A DNA stretch of 64,000 bases from a bacterium (lineage in GTDB: Bacteria; Pseudomonadota; Alphaproteobacteria; Micavibrionales; UBA2020), in contig JAQSDV010000001.1 of the NCBI GenBank assembly GCA_029945425.1, positions 1-64,000 of the forward strand, in the 5' to 3' direction. Positions 16,315 to 24,948 of this stretch are shown here, in pieces. Below the pieces are notes generated by a model, which did no database searches, was not told the DNA's origin, and worked only from the letters and a program-made list of their open reading frames with translations. The position numbers and the translations under genes were made by a program. Numbering within the stretch: position 1 is the stretch's first letter; each line of letters starts with the position of its first letter.

Positions 16315-17055
16315 TTAAGGTTTCGGCGAAGCGGGCAAAGGCGGTGCGGCGACAGGCACGGCAGGCTTCGGCGCTTCGGGTTTGGGCTGTTTGCGGCTGA
16401 AAATGCTGAAGATCGATTTGGGCGAGGTCGAGGGCTGCGCCTTGTGCGCCGGAATCGCGGGAACGGATGCCGGCGGCAGGATGTCTTCGGCGGGGCGGAT
16501 CACGCCCTCCGCGACCTGACGGTCATAGACCAGTTTCGCGGTCGGCTTGGTGCCCTGCGCCGTGCCGGTTGTGAATTCGGACGCGCCCCATGCTGCGAAC
16601 ATCACGGCGGACGCAACGGGATAAACGATTGCGGCCAACGGCGCCAGCAGCGGAATAGCGGGCGCCACGATCGCGCCGATGATGGTGAAGAAAGCGATAT
16701 TGCTGATCTTGTTCAGCTTGGTCGCGCGCTCCAGCGCCTTGCCGGCCTTTTGTTTCAGTTTCGGCACGAAATCGCTGTTGCCGGCGTCTTTCTTCACGCC
16801 CATCAGCGCCAACGTGCGCGCCGCGTTGGAGACGAGGCGGAACGCGTTCACGCCCACCACGATGGCCGCGACGAAAGAAGGAATGGCGACCACGGCCACG
16901 GGCAGGAACGCATGTGCCGCGATAAAGCCCACGACGCCAGCCGCCAGAAATCCGGCGCGGCGCTGCGCGCTTTTCTTGTTGTCTTGATGCTGGGCGGGCA
17001 GTTGTTCCAGTACCGCTTTTTGGGTGCTGGTCGAAAGCGCGTCGGCTGAAGCCAT
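16315..17055 (-). CDS. multi-pass membrane protein of unknown function (pair member 2)
   Basis: The product is 246 residues. Membrane segments lie at about 34-76 and 118-157. ATKLNKISN is followed by a long hydrophobic hairpin and AAWGASEF, paralleling RLTKLHKIS...IMAWGGGSL in the protein at 15394. The C-terminal 70 residues are Pro/Ala/Lys-rich and low in complexity (KPEAPKPAVPVAAPPLP), probably a flexible tail. The small gene at 17092 lies 36 bases upstream on the same strand. Function is unknown. Confidence 0.7.
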   Translation of the reverse strand: MASADALSTSTQKAVLEQLPAQHQDNKKSAQRRAGFLAAGVVGFIAAHAFLPVAVVAIPSFVAAIVVGVNAFRLVSNAARTLALMGVKKDAGNSDFVPKLKQKAGKALERATKLNKISNIAFFTIIGAIVAPAIPLLAPLAAIVYPVASAVMFAAWGASEFTTGTAQGTKPTAKLVYDRQVAEGVIRPAEDILPPASVPAIPAHKAQPSTSPKSIFSIFSRKQPKPEAPKPAVPVAAPPLPASPKP

Positions 17056-17091
17056 GAGAGTATCCCCCGTAACAGGTTTACTGTTGAGGCC

Positions 17092-17295
17092 TCAGGCGTT
17101 CTTTTTGTCTTCCCAAGGCGCGATGAAGTTAAGGTCGGGCTTTCCCTTGGACTTGTCAAGCTTGGGCAGCACCATGGGGTCGTTCGCAGGCAGCAGCGCC
17201 GAGGGCGCGGGCGAGTCAGGCGTAATGTCATAGCCCGTGGACTGCTCGAGGGCCTTTTTCACTTCGCGTTCATTTCCGAATAACTTCCACAACAT
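17092..17295 (-). CDS. small hydrophilic protein, unknown
   Basis: The product is 67 residues. It begins MLWKLFGNEREVKKAL and continues with a Pro-rich, charged section (PKLDKSKGKPDLNFIAPW) ending DKKNA. No domain, signal peptide or membrane span is seen. It precedes the membrane-protein gene at 16315 on the same strand and could share its transcript. A GGGAGGG ribosome site precedes the ATG at 17295. Confidence 0.6.
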   Translation of the reverse strand: MLWKLFGNEREVKKALEQSTGYDITPDSPAPSALLPANDPMVLPKLDKSKGKPDLNFIAPWEDKKNA

Positions 17296-17436
17296 TTGCT
17301 TTTCCCTCCCCTGGGGTTCATACCGGTCAGTATGTGGCTAACTAGGCGGCAAGATAATCCGAAATCCGGAAAATGTCAAACAATGCCAAAGGCTTGTTGA
17401 AACTGATTATCAGTTGCTCAAAATTCGCTTTGGAAA

Positions 17437-17889
17437 TCAGGGAGAAGGCGGCTTTTTCCGTAACTTGAATTTAGCATCGGTATCGGGCTTCTGTATTCTG
17501 GAAAAGTTCTTTTCGAACGCATCGCGCAGCTTCTTTGATTCGTGGCGGTCGAGGGTGTCGATGGTCGTCTGGTCCACCTCGCGGCGGTGGCCGCGCATCA
17601 TGGTGTCAATCGACGCGCCCTTGGACAGCAGAAACCCGACAAGATCGTTATCCTGCGACTTGGCGGCATATAAAAGGGCTTCGGAGGACGCGGCATTCAC
17701 ATTCGCCCCCTTCTCCACCAGCAGCTTCACAATGGGGGCATTTCCCATCAGGCTGGCGGTGCGCAAGGCAAGGTCATCCTCGAAATGGATATTCGCGCCG
17801 GCATCCAGCGCTTCGTTCACGATATCGATCATGCCCGTCGCAGCGCCGGTCACGAGCTGGTAGCCCAGTTCTGGATTGTCTTCCGACAT
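17437..17889 (-). CDS. ankyrin-repeat protein
   Basis: The product is 150 residues from the ATG at 17889 (AAGGA ribosome site); a longer in-frame start at 17979 has no support. About three ankyrin units are visible: MIDIVNEALDAGANIHFED, ALRTASLMGNAPIVKLLVEKGANVN, and ALLYAAKSQDNDLVGFLLSKGASID. After the repeats comes a charged helical region and a basic tail, TDAKFKLRKKPPSP, which weakly recalls the C-terminal tag of the 27468-32857 family. Ankyrin proteins bind other proteins; the partner is unknown. Confidence 0.85.
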   Translation of the reverse strand: MSEDNPELGYQLVTGAATGMIDIVNEALDAGANIHFEDDLALRTASLMGNAPIVKLLVEKGANVNAASSEALLYAAKSQDNDLVGFLLSKGASIDTMMRGHRREVDQTTIDTLDRHESKKLRDAFEKNFSRIQKPDTDAKFKLRKKPPSP

Positions 17890-17960
17890 GCCTTTTCCTT
17901 TGGATAAGGCATCATAGCGGGGATAAAACGGATGGCAAGATTGAAAATTCGGGCGTCCGC

Positions 17961-17990
17961 TTGCCCTGCCGCAGCGCAAAAAACTATACT
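17961..17990 (+). promoter_or_regulatory. promoter of the pirin gene, predicted leaderless
   Basis: TTGCCC (17961-17966), an 18-base spacer and TATACT (17985-17990) end seven bases before the ATG at 17997. No ribosome site precedes that ATG, so the transcript probably starts at the start codon. Confidence 0.5.
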
Positions 17991-17996
17991 GGCGGC

Positions 17997-18863
17997 ATGT
18001 CTGTGATCGACCTCACCATCCCCCCGCGCGAAGCCGATATCGGCGGGCTGCATGTCCGCCGCATCCTGCCCTATGTGAAGCGGCGGATGGTCGGGCCCTT
18101 CGTGTTCCTCGACCATATGGGTCCCGCCCATTTCGCGGCGCATCAGGGCATCAACGTGCCCCCGCACCCGCATATCGGCCTTGCGACCGTGACGTATCTT
18201 TTCAACGGCGAGATTTTTCACCGCGACACGCTGGGCAGTGCGCAGGCCATCACGCCGGGTGCGGTGAACTGGATGACCGCCGGGCGCGGCATCGCGCATT
18301 CGGAACGCACGACACCCGCCAACCTTGACCGCCCCCACGATGCCCACGGGTTGCAAAGCTGGGTCGCACTGCCGAAAGAGGTCGAGGAATGCGCGCCCGA
18401 ATTTTTCCATCACGGCGCGGAGACGCTGCCGGAATTTAAAGTGAAGGACGCCACCGTCCGCCTGATCGCGGGCAGCCTTTACGGTCACGCCTCCCCCATC
18501 AAACTTTACAGCCCGCTTTTCTACGCCGCCGTCACAATGCCCGCAGGCGGCATGATGGAATTGACGCGCGACTATGCGGAACGGTCACTCTATCTGGTGA
18601 ATGGCGGTTTGCGTATCGGTGATGCGCGCATCGCACCCGCGACGATGCCGGTATTCGGGGATGACGGGACGATCAGGATTGAGGCGGAAGAAGCATCCAC
18701 CTTCGTGATCCTTGGCGGCGATCCGCTGGCGGAGCCGCGCTATATCGACTGGAATTTCGTCTCCAGCTCGAAAGAGCGTTTATTGCAGGCGCGCGACGAC
18801 TGGCGCCACCAGCGCTTCGGAAAAATTCCGGGCGACGATACGGAGTTCGTGCCGCTGCCTTAA
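17997..18863 (+). CDS. pirin family protein
   Basis: The product is 288 residues and a bicupin of the pirin family. The iron-binding residues are present: H57 and H59 in PPHPHIG, then H101 and E103 in GRGIAHSERT. Pirins include quercetinases and redox-sensing regulators, and the activity cannot be settled from sequence. The start at 17997 gives the normal family N-terminus and coincides with a promoter -10 box seven bases upstream. It stands alone, convergent with the helical-domain gene at 18865 (one base between the stops). Confidence 0.93.
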   Translation: MSVIDLTIPPREADIGGLHVRRILPYVKRRMVGPFVFLDHMGPAHFAAHQGINVPPHPHIGLATVTYLFNGEIFHRDTLGSAQAITPGAVNWMTAGRGIAHSERTTPANLDRPHDAHGLQSWVALPKEVEECAPEFFHHGAETLPEFKVKDATVRLIAGSLYGHASPIKLYSPLFYAAVTMPAGGMMELTRDYAERSLYLVNGGLRIGDARIAPATMPVFGDDGTIRIEAEEASTFVILGGDPLAEPRYIDWNFVSSSKERLLQARDDWRHQRFGKIPGDDTEFVPLP

Positions 18864-18864
18864 A

Positions 18865-20268
18865 TTACGCGTTAAAACCGCCGGGGCCGCGCTTCAGTTT
18901 CGGTGCGGGGGGCAGGTTGTCCTGCAACCCTGCCTTCGGCGTCGTGATGTCCTTCGCCGTTTCGCCTGCGATGTCTTCCTTCAGCATCTGGACGGCGGCT
19001 TCGATCAGGCGCTTGTTTGCGCGGCCTTCGGTCATGTTCGCAAGCTCGGTCATGCCTTTGGTGAAGCGGTCGACCAGTTCGGGCGACATTTCTTTCCACG
19101 AATTTGTTTCGGTCACGCGCTCGATGACGGAGACGCCTGCATTGGCCAGTTCGCCGATCATGCGCTTGCGGCTGGCGGCGTCCATTTCGGGCAGCGCTTC
19201 CTTGAATTCATCGCCGCTGATGGCGGAGGTGATCGCGGCAAAGGTCAGCTTGTGCACATGCACGTTGTCGGTCGCGAGCAGGCCGGCAGCGCCGCTATAG
19301 GCGATCTGGTCGTCGTGCAGGATGGTCAGCGCCTCGGAAACAGCCTTGGGCAGGCGCAGGCCTGCGGTGCTGCGGCCGCGCGTGGCATCATCGACCAGCA
19401 GCACGGCGGCGGAAACGGAATCAAGGCAGTTGGTTTCGATCAGCAGGTTGATGATCGGCGCGGTGTCGAGGTTGTTGATTTCGGAAGGGTCAACCGTGCT
19501 GGTATCCGCGCCCAGCGCCTTCAGGGTTTTCTGCACGATCGGGTCCTGCAGGATTTCGTCGAAGGCAAGCGACGCGACAGCGCCGGGTTCAGCCGCAGGC
19601 GCAACAGCCGCAACCGCGCCGGGGGCGGCAAGATACACGCCGACCGTCGCCATTTCGGCGCGGAATTTGTCGAGCGTCTGGTTCATCAGTTTCAGGCGCG
19701 TCTGGCCGCCGGCAAGTTCCGTCAGCACGCCGGCGGATTCAACGAATTTTTCGGCAAGTTCAGTCGTGATGCCGCGCAAAGATCCGTGCGCGATGCCCGT
19801 TTCGATGATGTCGGCAGCAATGTCGCTCATCTCGCGGCCCATTTCGGCAAGCGTCGCGGGATCGCTGAAGCCGCGCGCCTGCGCCAGCTGGCTTTCGTCG
19901 CCCGCCAGCGTCAGCGCCGCAACCGCCAGCTTCGCCGCCAGCGGGTTGCCGGATTCCATCATCGCCTGCACGCTTTCGACCGACGATCCAACATCCGCAT
20001 GCAGCAGCGCGACCGTTTCGCCGATCGCGGGGGGCAGCAGTTTCGCCAGTTCCACCGAGTCATTGCGTCCGCGCAGCATTTCATCGGCCACCAGCACCGC
20101 CGCGACATTGCTGTCGAGCGCATCTGTATCGGCCAGCAGCGCGAAAACGGGGTTTTCGTCGATATCCGACTGGGTCACGCTCCGCACGCCTTCCTGCGCC
20201 GCCAATGTGTTGATGACGGTTTCAACGAATTTGTCGTTCAGGACGTCGGTGGTTTTGAGCGAGGCCAT
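18865..20268 (-). CDS. protein with two copies of an unrecognised helical domain
   Basis: The product is 467 residues, almost entirely helical, with no signal peptide or membrane span. Residues 1-211 and 234-450 are two copies of one domain joined by an Ala/Pro linker (212-233). Each copy starts with a D-x-L-x-D-x-x-V-x-x-T-(L/I) pattern, then (N/T)xPV(F/I)..L.....(A/C)LDS.(V/S)AAVL..D(E/D)..RGR. Single copies form the whole of the next two proteins (20291 and 21099). The tail is Pro/Lys-rich (PPAPKLKRGPGGFNA). All three genes are on one strand and probably co-expressed. I know no family for it. Confidence 0.75.
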   Translation of the reverse strand: MASLKTTDVLNDKFVETVINTLAAQEGVRSVTQSDIDENPVFALLADTDALDSNVAAVLVADEMLRGRNDSVELAKLLPPAIGETVALLHADVGSSVESVQAMMESGNPLAAKLAVAALTLAGDESQLAQARGFSDPATLAEMGREMSDIAADIIETGIAHGSLRGITTELAEKFVESAGVLTELAGGQTRLKLMNQTLDKFRAEMATVGVYLAAPGAVAAVAPAAEPGAVASLAFDEILQDPIVQKTLKALGADTSTVDPSEINNLDTAPIINLLIETNCLDSVSAAVLLVDDATRGRSTAGLRLPKAVSEALTILHDDQIAYSGAAGLLATDNVHVHKLTFAAITSAISGDEFKEALPEMDAASRKRMIGELANAGVSVIERVTETNSWKEMSPELVDRFTKGMTELANMTEGRANKRLIEAAVQMLKEDIAGETAKDITTPKAGLQDNLPPAPKLKRGPGGFNA

Positions 20269-20290
20269 GGAAATAACTTTCTAAAAAAAA

Positions 20291-20950
20291 TTAAGGTTTC
20301 GGTGCTTTGGGGTTTTTCGGCAGCTGGATTTCGCGCGTCACTTCGGTTTTCAGGTTGGCGAGCGACGCATCCATGTTTTTCTTCACATCCGCATCGGTCA
20401 CATGATGCTGCAGGTTGCTCAACCCTTCGACCAGCAGGCCGAGCAGTTGCGGCGACAGGTGGCGGAAAGTTTTTTCGACCGCCAGTTTGTCGACCAGCGG
20501 GATCGAGGTCACAACCAGCATGTCCGCCGTGCGGCTCATGTCTTCCGCGCTCAGCATGCGTTTCACGGATTTGAACGTCTCGCCCGTCGATCCGAACGCC
20601 ACGCCTGCCGCCGCGATTTTCAGCGCCGAGGGGCTGCCGTCTTTCACGAGCAGCGCAAGGCCCTCCATCGGGGAGGTCACATCGGCGGTCAGAAGGCTGA
20701 CGATATGCTGGATCGGTTCCGGCACCAGCGGTTCCCACAATGTCTTGTCATGCCCGCGCACCATTTCTTCGGCCGCCAGCACCGCCGCCGTGTGGCTGTC
20801 CAGCGCCCGGGCATCGACCAGCGTGCGGATGACGGGGTTGTTATCGACCTGATACTGTTTCAGCATCGGCACGCCTTCGGCATTGCTGAGGCTGTTGACG
20901 GTGATCTGCACGAGCGGATCGGTGAGGAAATCGGAGAGCTTGAGCGACAT
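20291..20950 (-). CDS. single-copy helical-domain protein
   Basis: The product is 219 residues. It has LSDFLTDPLVQITVNSL at the start, then NPVIRTLVDARALDSHTAAV and LAAEEMVRGH, the signature shared with both halves of the 18865 protein. The middle has SALKIAAAGVAFGSTGETFKSV, close to AALKIIMGTLIHETTGEGFKR of the 21099 protein. It ends in a Pro/Lys tail (PKNPKAPKP). It lies 22 bases upstream of the double-domain gene on the same strand. Function is unknown. Confidence 0.75.
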   Translation of the reverse strand: MSLKLSDFLTDPLVQITVNSLSNAEGVPMLKQYQVDNNPVIRTLVDARALDSHTAAVLAAEEMVRGHDKTLWEPLVPEPIQHIVSLLTADVTSPMEGLALLVKDGSPSALKIAAAGVAFGSTGETFKSVKRMLSAEDMSRTADMLVVTSIPLVDKLAVEKTFRHLSPQLLGLLVEGLSNLQHHVTDADVKKNMDASLANLKTEVTREIQLPKNPKAPKP

Positions 20951-21098
20951 GGTTTTACCTGCACAACGGGCAATAATGTTTGAAGTGCAAAGTAATATGC
21001 CTGAGACAGTGTTCTGTCAATGCGGCGCATGATGATTTTCTTGCGCATTTGCACAAGAAAATTACGGCGTTAATGCAGGAAATACAGGTAGTTAACGA

Positions 21099-21758
21099 TT
21101 AAAGACCCGGCTTGCCGCGGGCGATGTGCTTCAGGGCGGCGTGGTTGCTGGCGGGGTCGATGCGGGGGGCGTGGTAGGTGAGGTCGGCGGCGTTGCCCTG
21201 CATCAGCGCGTATTTCAGGCTGGCGCCTGCTTCATTCACCATCTTGCGGCGCGGCGAATGGCCTGCCAACGGCTTCATGTTTTCGAGACCTTCGATGAAT
21301 TTCTCGACCAGTTTGGGTTCAATCGCGTTATGCGCGCCGGTTTCAACCAGCAGCTCGGCGATCTGCGCCATCATGTCGATGCCCTTTTGGACATCGGCCT
21401 GGTTCACGATTGCCTGCGTGCGCTTGAAGCCTTCGCCGGTCGTCTCGTGGATCAGCGTGCCCATGATGATTTTAAGCGCGGCGGTGTCTTCGGCCTTGAA
21501 CAGGTAATCGGGGCCTTCGCCATGCAGCTTCGTCGATTGCAGCAGGCTCACCACATCGGCGATGCAGGGTTCGATCTTGCCGCGGATATTGCCCGATGCC
21601 GCGATGAGCGACGAGGCCGTGACGGGATCGAGCGCATCCGCCGCCAGCAACACCTTCGCCGCCGGCACAGCGTTCAGGTCAGCGGAAGTGATGCTGACGC
21701 TTTTGCGCGTTTGTGCGACGAGAGGATGATTCCAGAGGGGTGAGTCTTCGAACTTCAT
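21099..21758 (-). CDS. single-copy helical-domain protein, diverged
   Basis: The product is 219 residues, a more distant copy: the front reads PLWNHPLVAQTRKSVSI and AADALDPVTASSLIAASGNIRG, matching the LDS..AAVL....RG signature loosely. The region AALKIIMGTLIHETTGEGFKR matches the 20291 protein better. The C-terminal part matches QxMLVExGA.....PxLVEKFIEGLxNM of the relatives. It lies 148 bases upstream of 20291, so it may have its own promoter. Function is unknown. Confidence 0.7.
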   Translation of the reverse strand: MKFEDSPLWNHPLVAQTRKSVSITSADLNAVPAAKVLLAADALDPVTASSLIAASGNIRGKIEPCIADVVSLLQSTKLHGEGPDYLFKAEDTAALKIIMGTLIHETTGEGFKRTQAIVNQADVQKGIDMMAQIAELLVETGAHNAIEPKLVEKFIEGLENMKPLAGHSPRRKMVNEAGASLKYALMQGNAADLTYHAPRIDPASNHAALKHIARGKPGL

Positions 21759-21932
21759 GGGAGTACGAATAGCCGCCCGACTCTGCGTGAGTCAACAACA
21801 GTTAAATAATTGTTAAATTTAACGAAATCGCCCCTGCGACTATGCAAATAGCTGCGCCGCGGCGTTCAAGTTTTCGCCTGTCGCAATTCGCCCCTTCGGT
21901 GCTACATTATTGATGTCTCGAAAGGAATTCAC

Positions 21933-23372
21933 ATGCCGTCCCATACCGCCACGACCGACAAGATTTTTTACGACAAAACAAAGCTCTCGCCCGAGGCGGT
22001 GACGAAGCTGGTCGAAAGCAGCCTGACAGGCGCGGATGACGGCGAATTGTTCATGGAATACGTCCAGAGCGAGTTTTTCGGCTGGGACGACGGCCGGTTG
22101 AAAACCTGCACCTATGACACCGATATGGGCTTTGGCCTGCGCTCCGTCGCGGGCGAAAAATTCGGCTTCGCCCATTCGTCCGAACTGTCGGAAAAAGCCA
22201 TCGCCCGTGCGGGCGAAACCGTGAAATCGGTGCAGCAGGGCCATGGCGGCACGATGGATTTGAACCCGCAAGGCACGAACCAGCAGCTTTACATCGACGA
22301 CAACCCCCTCCTCCAGATCCCTTTCGAGAAAAAGGTGAAGCTGTTGCAGGATATCGACGCCTATGTGCGCGGCCTCGATCCGCGCGTCAAACAGGTCAGC
22401 ATCCAGATGGCCGCGAACTGGAAGGCCGTGCAGATCATGCGCGCGGGCGGGCATAAGGCATCCGACATCCGCCCCCTCGTCCGCCTCAACATTTCGGTCT
22501 ACCTCGATGACGGCAAGGGACGGATGGAGGACGGCTATTACGGTTTCGGCGGCCGCTATTCCTTTGACAAAGTATTCGAAGAAACGACGTGGAAAAAAGC
22601 GGCGGATGAAAGCTATCGTCAGGCGCTCGTCAACCTCGGCTCCGTCGATGCGCCGGCGGGCGAAATGTCTGTCGTGCTTGGCCCCGGCTGGCCCGGCATT
22701 CTGCTGCACGAAGCAATCGGCCACGGGCTGGAGGGCGATTTCAACCGCAAGGGCACATCGGCGTTTTCAGGCCTGCTCGGCAAGCGCGTCGCCGCCCCCG
22801 GCGTCACCGTCGTCGATGACGGCACGATGCCAGACCGTCGCGGTTCGATCACCATCGATGACGAAGGCACGCCATCGCAGCGCACCACGCTGATCGAGGA
22901 CGGCATTCTGGTCGGCTATTTGCAAGACCGCATGAACGCGCGCCTGATGGGCGTGAAGCCGACCGGCAACGGCCGCCGCGAGTCTTACGCCGACCACGTC
23001 ATGCCGCGCATGACCAACACCGTGATGCTGAACGGCGACAAATCGCCCGAAGAAATCATCGCCTCGGTTAAAAACGGAATCTACGCCGTGAACTTTGGCG
23101 GCGGTCAGGTGGATATCACCTCCGGCAAATTCGTGTTCTCCGCCTCCGAAGCCTACCTGATCGAAGACGGCAAAATCGGCCCCGCCGTCAAAGGCGCAAC
23201 CCTCATCGGCTCCGGCGCCGACGCGCTGACGAAAGTAAAAATGATCGGCAACGACCTGAAACTCGACGACGGCGTCGGCACCTGCGGCAAAGACGGGCAG
23301 AGCGTGCCCGTGGGCGTTGGACAACCGACGCTGAGGATTGACGGGTTGACGGTTGGTGGGACGAAGACTTAA
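21933..23372 (+). CDS. tldD: metalloprotease TldD
   Basis: The 479-residue protein is the TldD subunit of the TldD/TldE protease, which trims unfolded peptides and matures some ribosomal peptides. The catalytic HExxxH is present as H259-E-A-I-G-H264 in LLHEAIGHGLEGDF. The C-terminal domain has FGGGQVDITSGKFVFSASEAY and DGVGTCGKDGQSVPVGVGQP, both typical of TldD. An AAGGA site precedes the ATG. The partner TldE (PmbA) is not in the window. The next gene starts directly after its stop codon. Confidence 0.96.
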   Translation: MPSHTATTDKIFYDKTKLSPEAVTKLVESSLTGADDGELFMEYVQSEFFGWDDGRLKTCTYDTDMGFGLRSVAGEKFGFAHSSELSEKAIARAGETVKSVQQGHGGTMDLNPQGTNQQLYIDDNPLLQIPFEKKVKLLQDIDAYVRGLDPRVKQVSIQMAANWKAVQIMRAGGHKASDIRPLVRLNISVYLDDGKGRMEDGYYGFGGRYSFDKVFEETTWKKAADESYRQALVNLGSVDAPAGEMSVVLGPGWPGILLHEAIGHGLEGDFNRKGTSAFSGLLGKRVAAPGVTVVDDGTMPDRRGSITIDDEGTPSQRTTLIEDGILVGYLQDRMNARLMGVKPTGNGRRESYADHVMPRMTNTVMLNGDKSPEEIIASVKNGIYAVNFGGGQVDITSGKFVFSASEAYLIEDGKIGPAVKGATLIGSGADALTKVKMIGNDLKLDDGVGTCGKDGQSVPVGVGQPTLRIDGLTVGGTKT

Positions 23373-24152
23373 ATGACTGCGCCATTACCAAAGAAAAAAC
23401 GGAAATTTCCTTGGGAGGTTTTTGTCGTCTTAGGCTTGATCGGCTGGTTGTTCGTTGGGGGCATCCTGAAGGGATCGAACTGCGACTTTGGTCCAGCACC
23501 TGTAACTTCTACCATCGCACAGGTGAAATCATACGAGGCCGCCCTCACAGCTTTTAAAGACCAATTCAATCGTCTACCGGGCGATGTCGAAGGAATTATT
23601 GGATGCGACGGCTTTGTGTCAAACCCGGATGGAAAAGTCGGCAATATCTTTTTTTCTCAGGAATTGAAGCCTTGTTACAATCAATCAACCTCCTCAATCG
23701 CTCTCAAAGAAGATGAAAGCATCCGGTTTTGGCAAGAACTATTGAAGGAAGACCTCATATCGGGGGTAGTTGACGCCAGATCGGCTGAACTGCAACTAAG
23801 TTGGGGAGAAACAATGCCTGCTGCGCGAGTTGGCGGCGGATTTGTGGTCGGATATGCAGACGGAAAATTCCCTGAAAGCCTTTCCCCGCAAAATCAGGGA
23901 ATGAAAGGGACAATCCTCGTCCTGAAATCCTCACCGGATGATTCAATCGCCTTGGACACGCCAGATAAACACCCCCTCTCTCCCGCCCGTGCCGCACAGA
24001 TTGACCGCAAGTTGGACGATGGCAAACCCAACAAAGGTTTCGTGCAGGCCTATGGAGCGCCAAGCTGCTTCACGATTGAAGACGGCGGGGTTAGTTATGC
24101 CGAAGCAAACATCAAAAAAGATTGCGGATTGATTTTCAGGATCGCGGATTGA
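23373..24152 (+). CDS. pseudopilin-like membrane-anchored protein (copy 1)
   Basis: The product is 259 residues. After a basic start (PKKKRKFPW) there is one membrane span (about 15-33). The following section has YEAALTAFKDQFNRLPGDV and FWQELLKEDLI, the pattern of the PulG/GspG-like pseudopilin proteins. The prepilin cleavage motif (G-F-T-L-x-E) is missing, so it cannot be processed in the usual way. The end (RKLDDGKPNKGFVQAYG, then two Cys) is shared with the protein at 24175. The ATG follows the tldD stop without a gap. Base composition is visibly less GC-rich than its neighbours. Confidence 0.65.
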   Translation: MTAPLPKKKRKFPWEVFVVLGLIGWLFVGGILKGSNCDFGPAPVTSTIAQVKSYEAALTAFKDQFNRLPGDVEGIIGCDGFVSNPDGKVGNIFFSQELKPCYNQSTSSIALKEDESIRFWQELLKEDLISGVVDARSAELQLSWGETMPAARVGGGFVVGYADGKFPESLSPQNQGMKGTILVLKSSPDDSIALDTPDKHPLSPARAAQIDRKLDDGKPNKGFVQAYGAPSCFTIEDGGVSYAEANIKKDCGLIFRIAD

Positions 24153-24174
24153 CAACCGGCAAACAGGAATAAAA

Positions 24175-24846
24175 TTGAAGACAAGAACTTTTTTCATCAT
24201 ATGCGCATTACTGGGTGCCGCTAGCTATGGCATCATGAAAGGTAAGCGCGTTTTAATGGATCCTATTCGCGTTCAAACCAGTCAAGAACAGCTGGGCAGT
24301 ATTTCCAGTGCTATCTACACGTATAAAAAGAAACATGGACACCTGCCCGGCGACATAAATAAAGACGGAATCATCGGCGCGAAAGATTTCGCAGGGCGTT
24401 TTTTACCCGCATCTTCGGCCAATCTGAACGATGAAACTGTATTGTTCTGGCGCGATCTCGAGTCCGAGGAAGGTTGGAAATCCCCCTCAGATGGCAACAT
24501 CCCCTATCCGGAAGCGAGGCTTAAGCAAACATATTTCATCGTCGGCTATATTGATGACACCATATCACCACCTTTCTTATCTCATCCCATGAAAGGCAAT
24601 GCGATTATATGGGTCAGCGAAGCGGCCTTGGACGGTGGTGAAAAACATCAGTTGAAGTCATTCCCCCTGACTTCCCGAATGGCACGATATACGGATCGAA
24701 AAATGGACGATGGAAATCCGATAACGGGTTATATCAGGGCTTACGGCGATTGTGTTGAATGGTACGAACAACAAAATTCCTCCAGTAGCGACGAGCCACA
24801 AGATGGCGCGTACAACTGCGGCATCGTTTACAAAATTTTTGATTAG
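24175..24846 (+). CDS. pseudopilin-like membrane-anchored protein (copy 2)
   Basis: The product is 223 residues from a TTG start preceded by AGGA. A hydrophobic segment at about 5-20 anchors it or acts as a signal. IYTYKKKHGHLPGDIN and FWRDLES follow the same order as in copy 1, and the end RKMDDGNPITGYIRAYG followed by Cys...NCGIVYKIFD matches copy 1 closely. No prepilin peptidase site is present. The coding sequence is clearly AT-richer than the surroundings. The two genes probably arose by duplication and share a transcript after tldD. Confidence 0.6.
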   Translation: MKTRTFFIICALLGAASYGIMKGKRVLMDPIRVQTSQEQLGSISSAIYTYKKKHGHLPGDINKDGIIGAKDFAGRFLPASSANLNDETVLFWRDLESEEGWKSPSDGNIPYPEARLKQTYFIVGYIDDTISPPFLSHPMKGNAIIWVSEAALDGGEKHQLKSFPLTSRMARYTDRKMDDGNPITGYIRAYGDCVEWYEQQNSSSSDEPQDGAYNCGIVYKIFD

Positions 24847-24857
24847 CCATTCAGCGC

Positions 24858-24934
24858 GTCATTCCGATGGAGCGTAGCGACTGAGGAATCTTTGGTGGAG
24901 AATGGGGAAGATCCCTCGCTTCGCGCGGGATGAC
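24858..24934. repeat. intergenic palindromic repeat, type A
   Basis: An imperfect inverted repeat begins GTCATTCCGATGGAGCG and ends CGCGCGGGATGAC; left and right halves pair over most of their length. It sits right after the pseudopilin-like gene and next to type B. Confidence 0.7.
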
Positions 24935-24948
24935 GGTTCACAGAGGGT

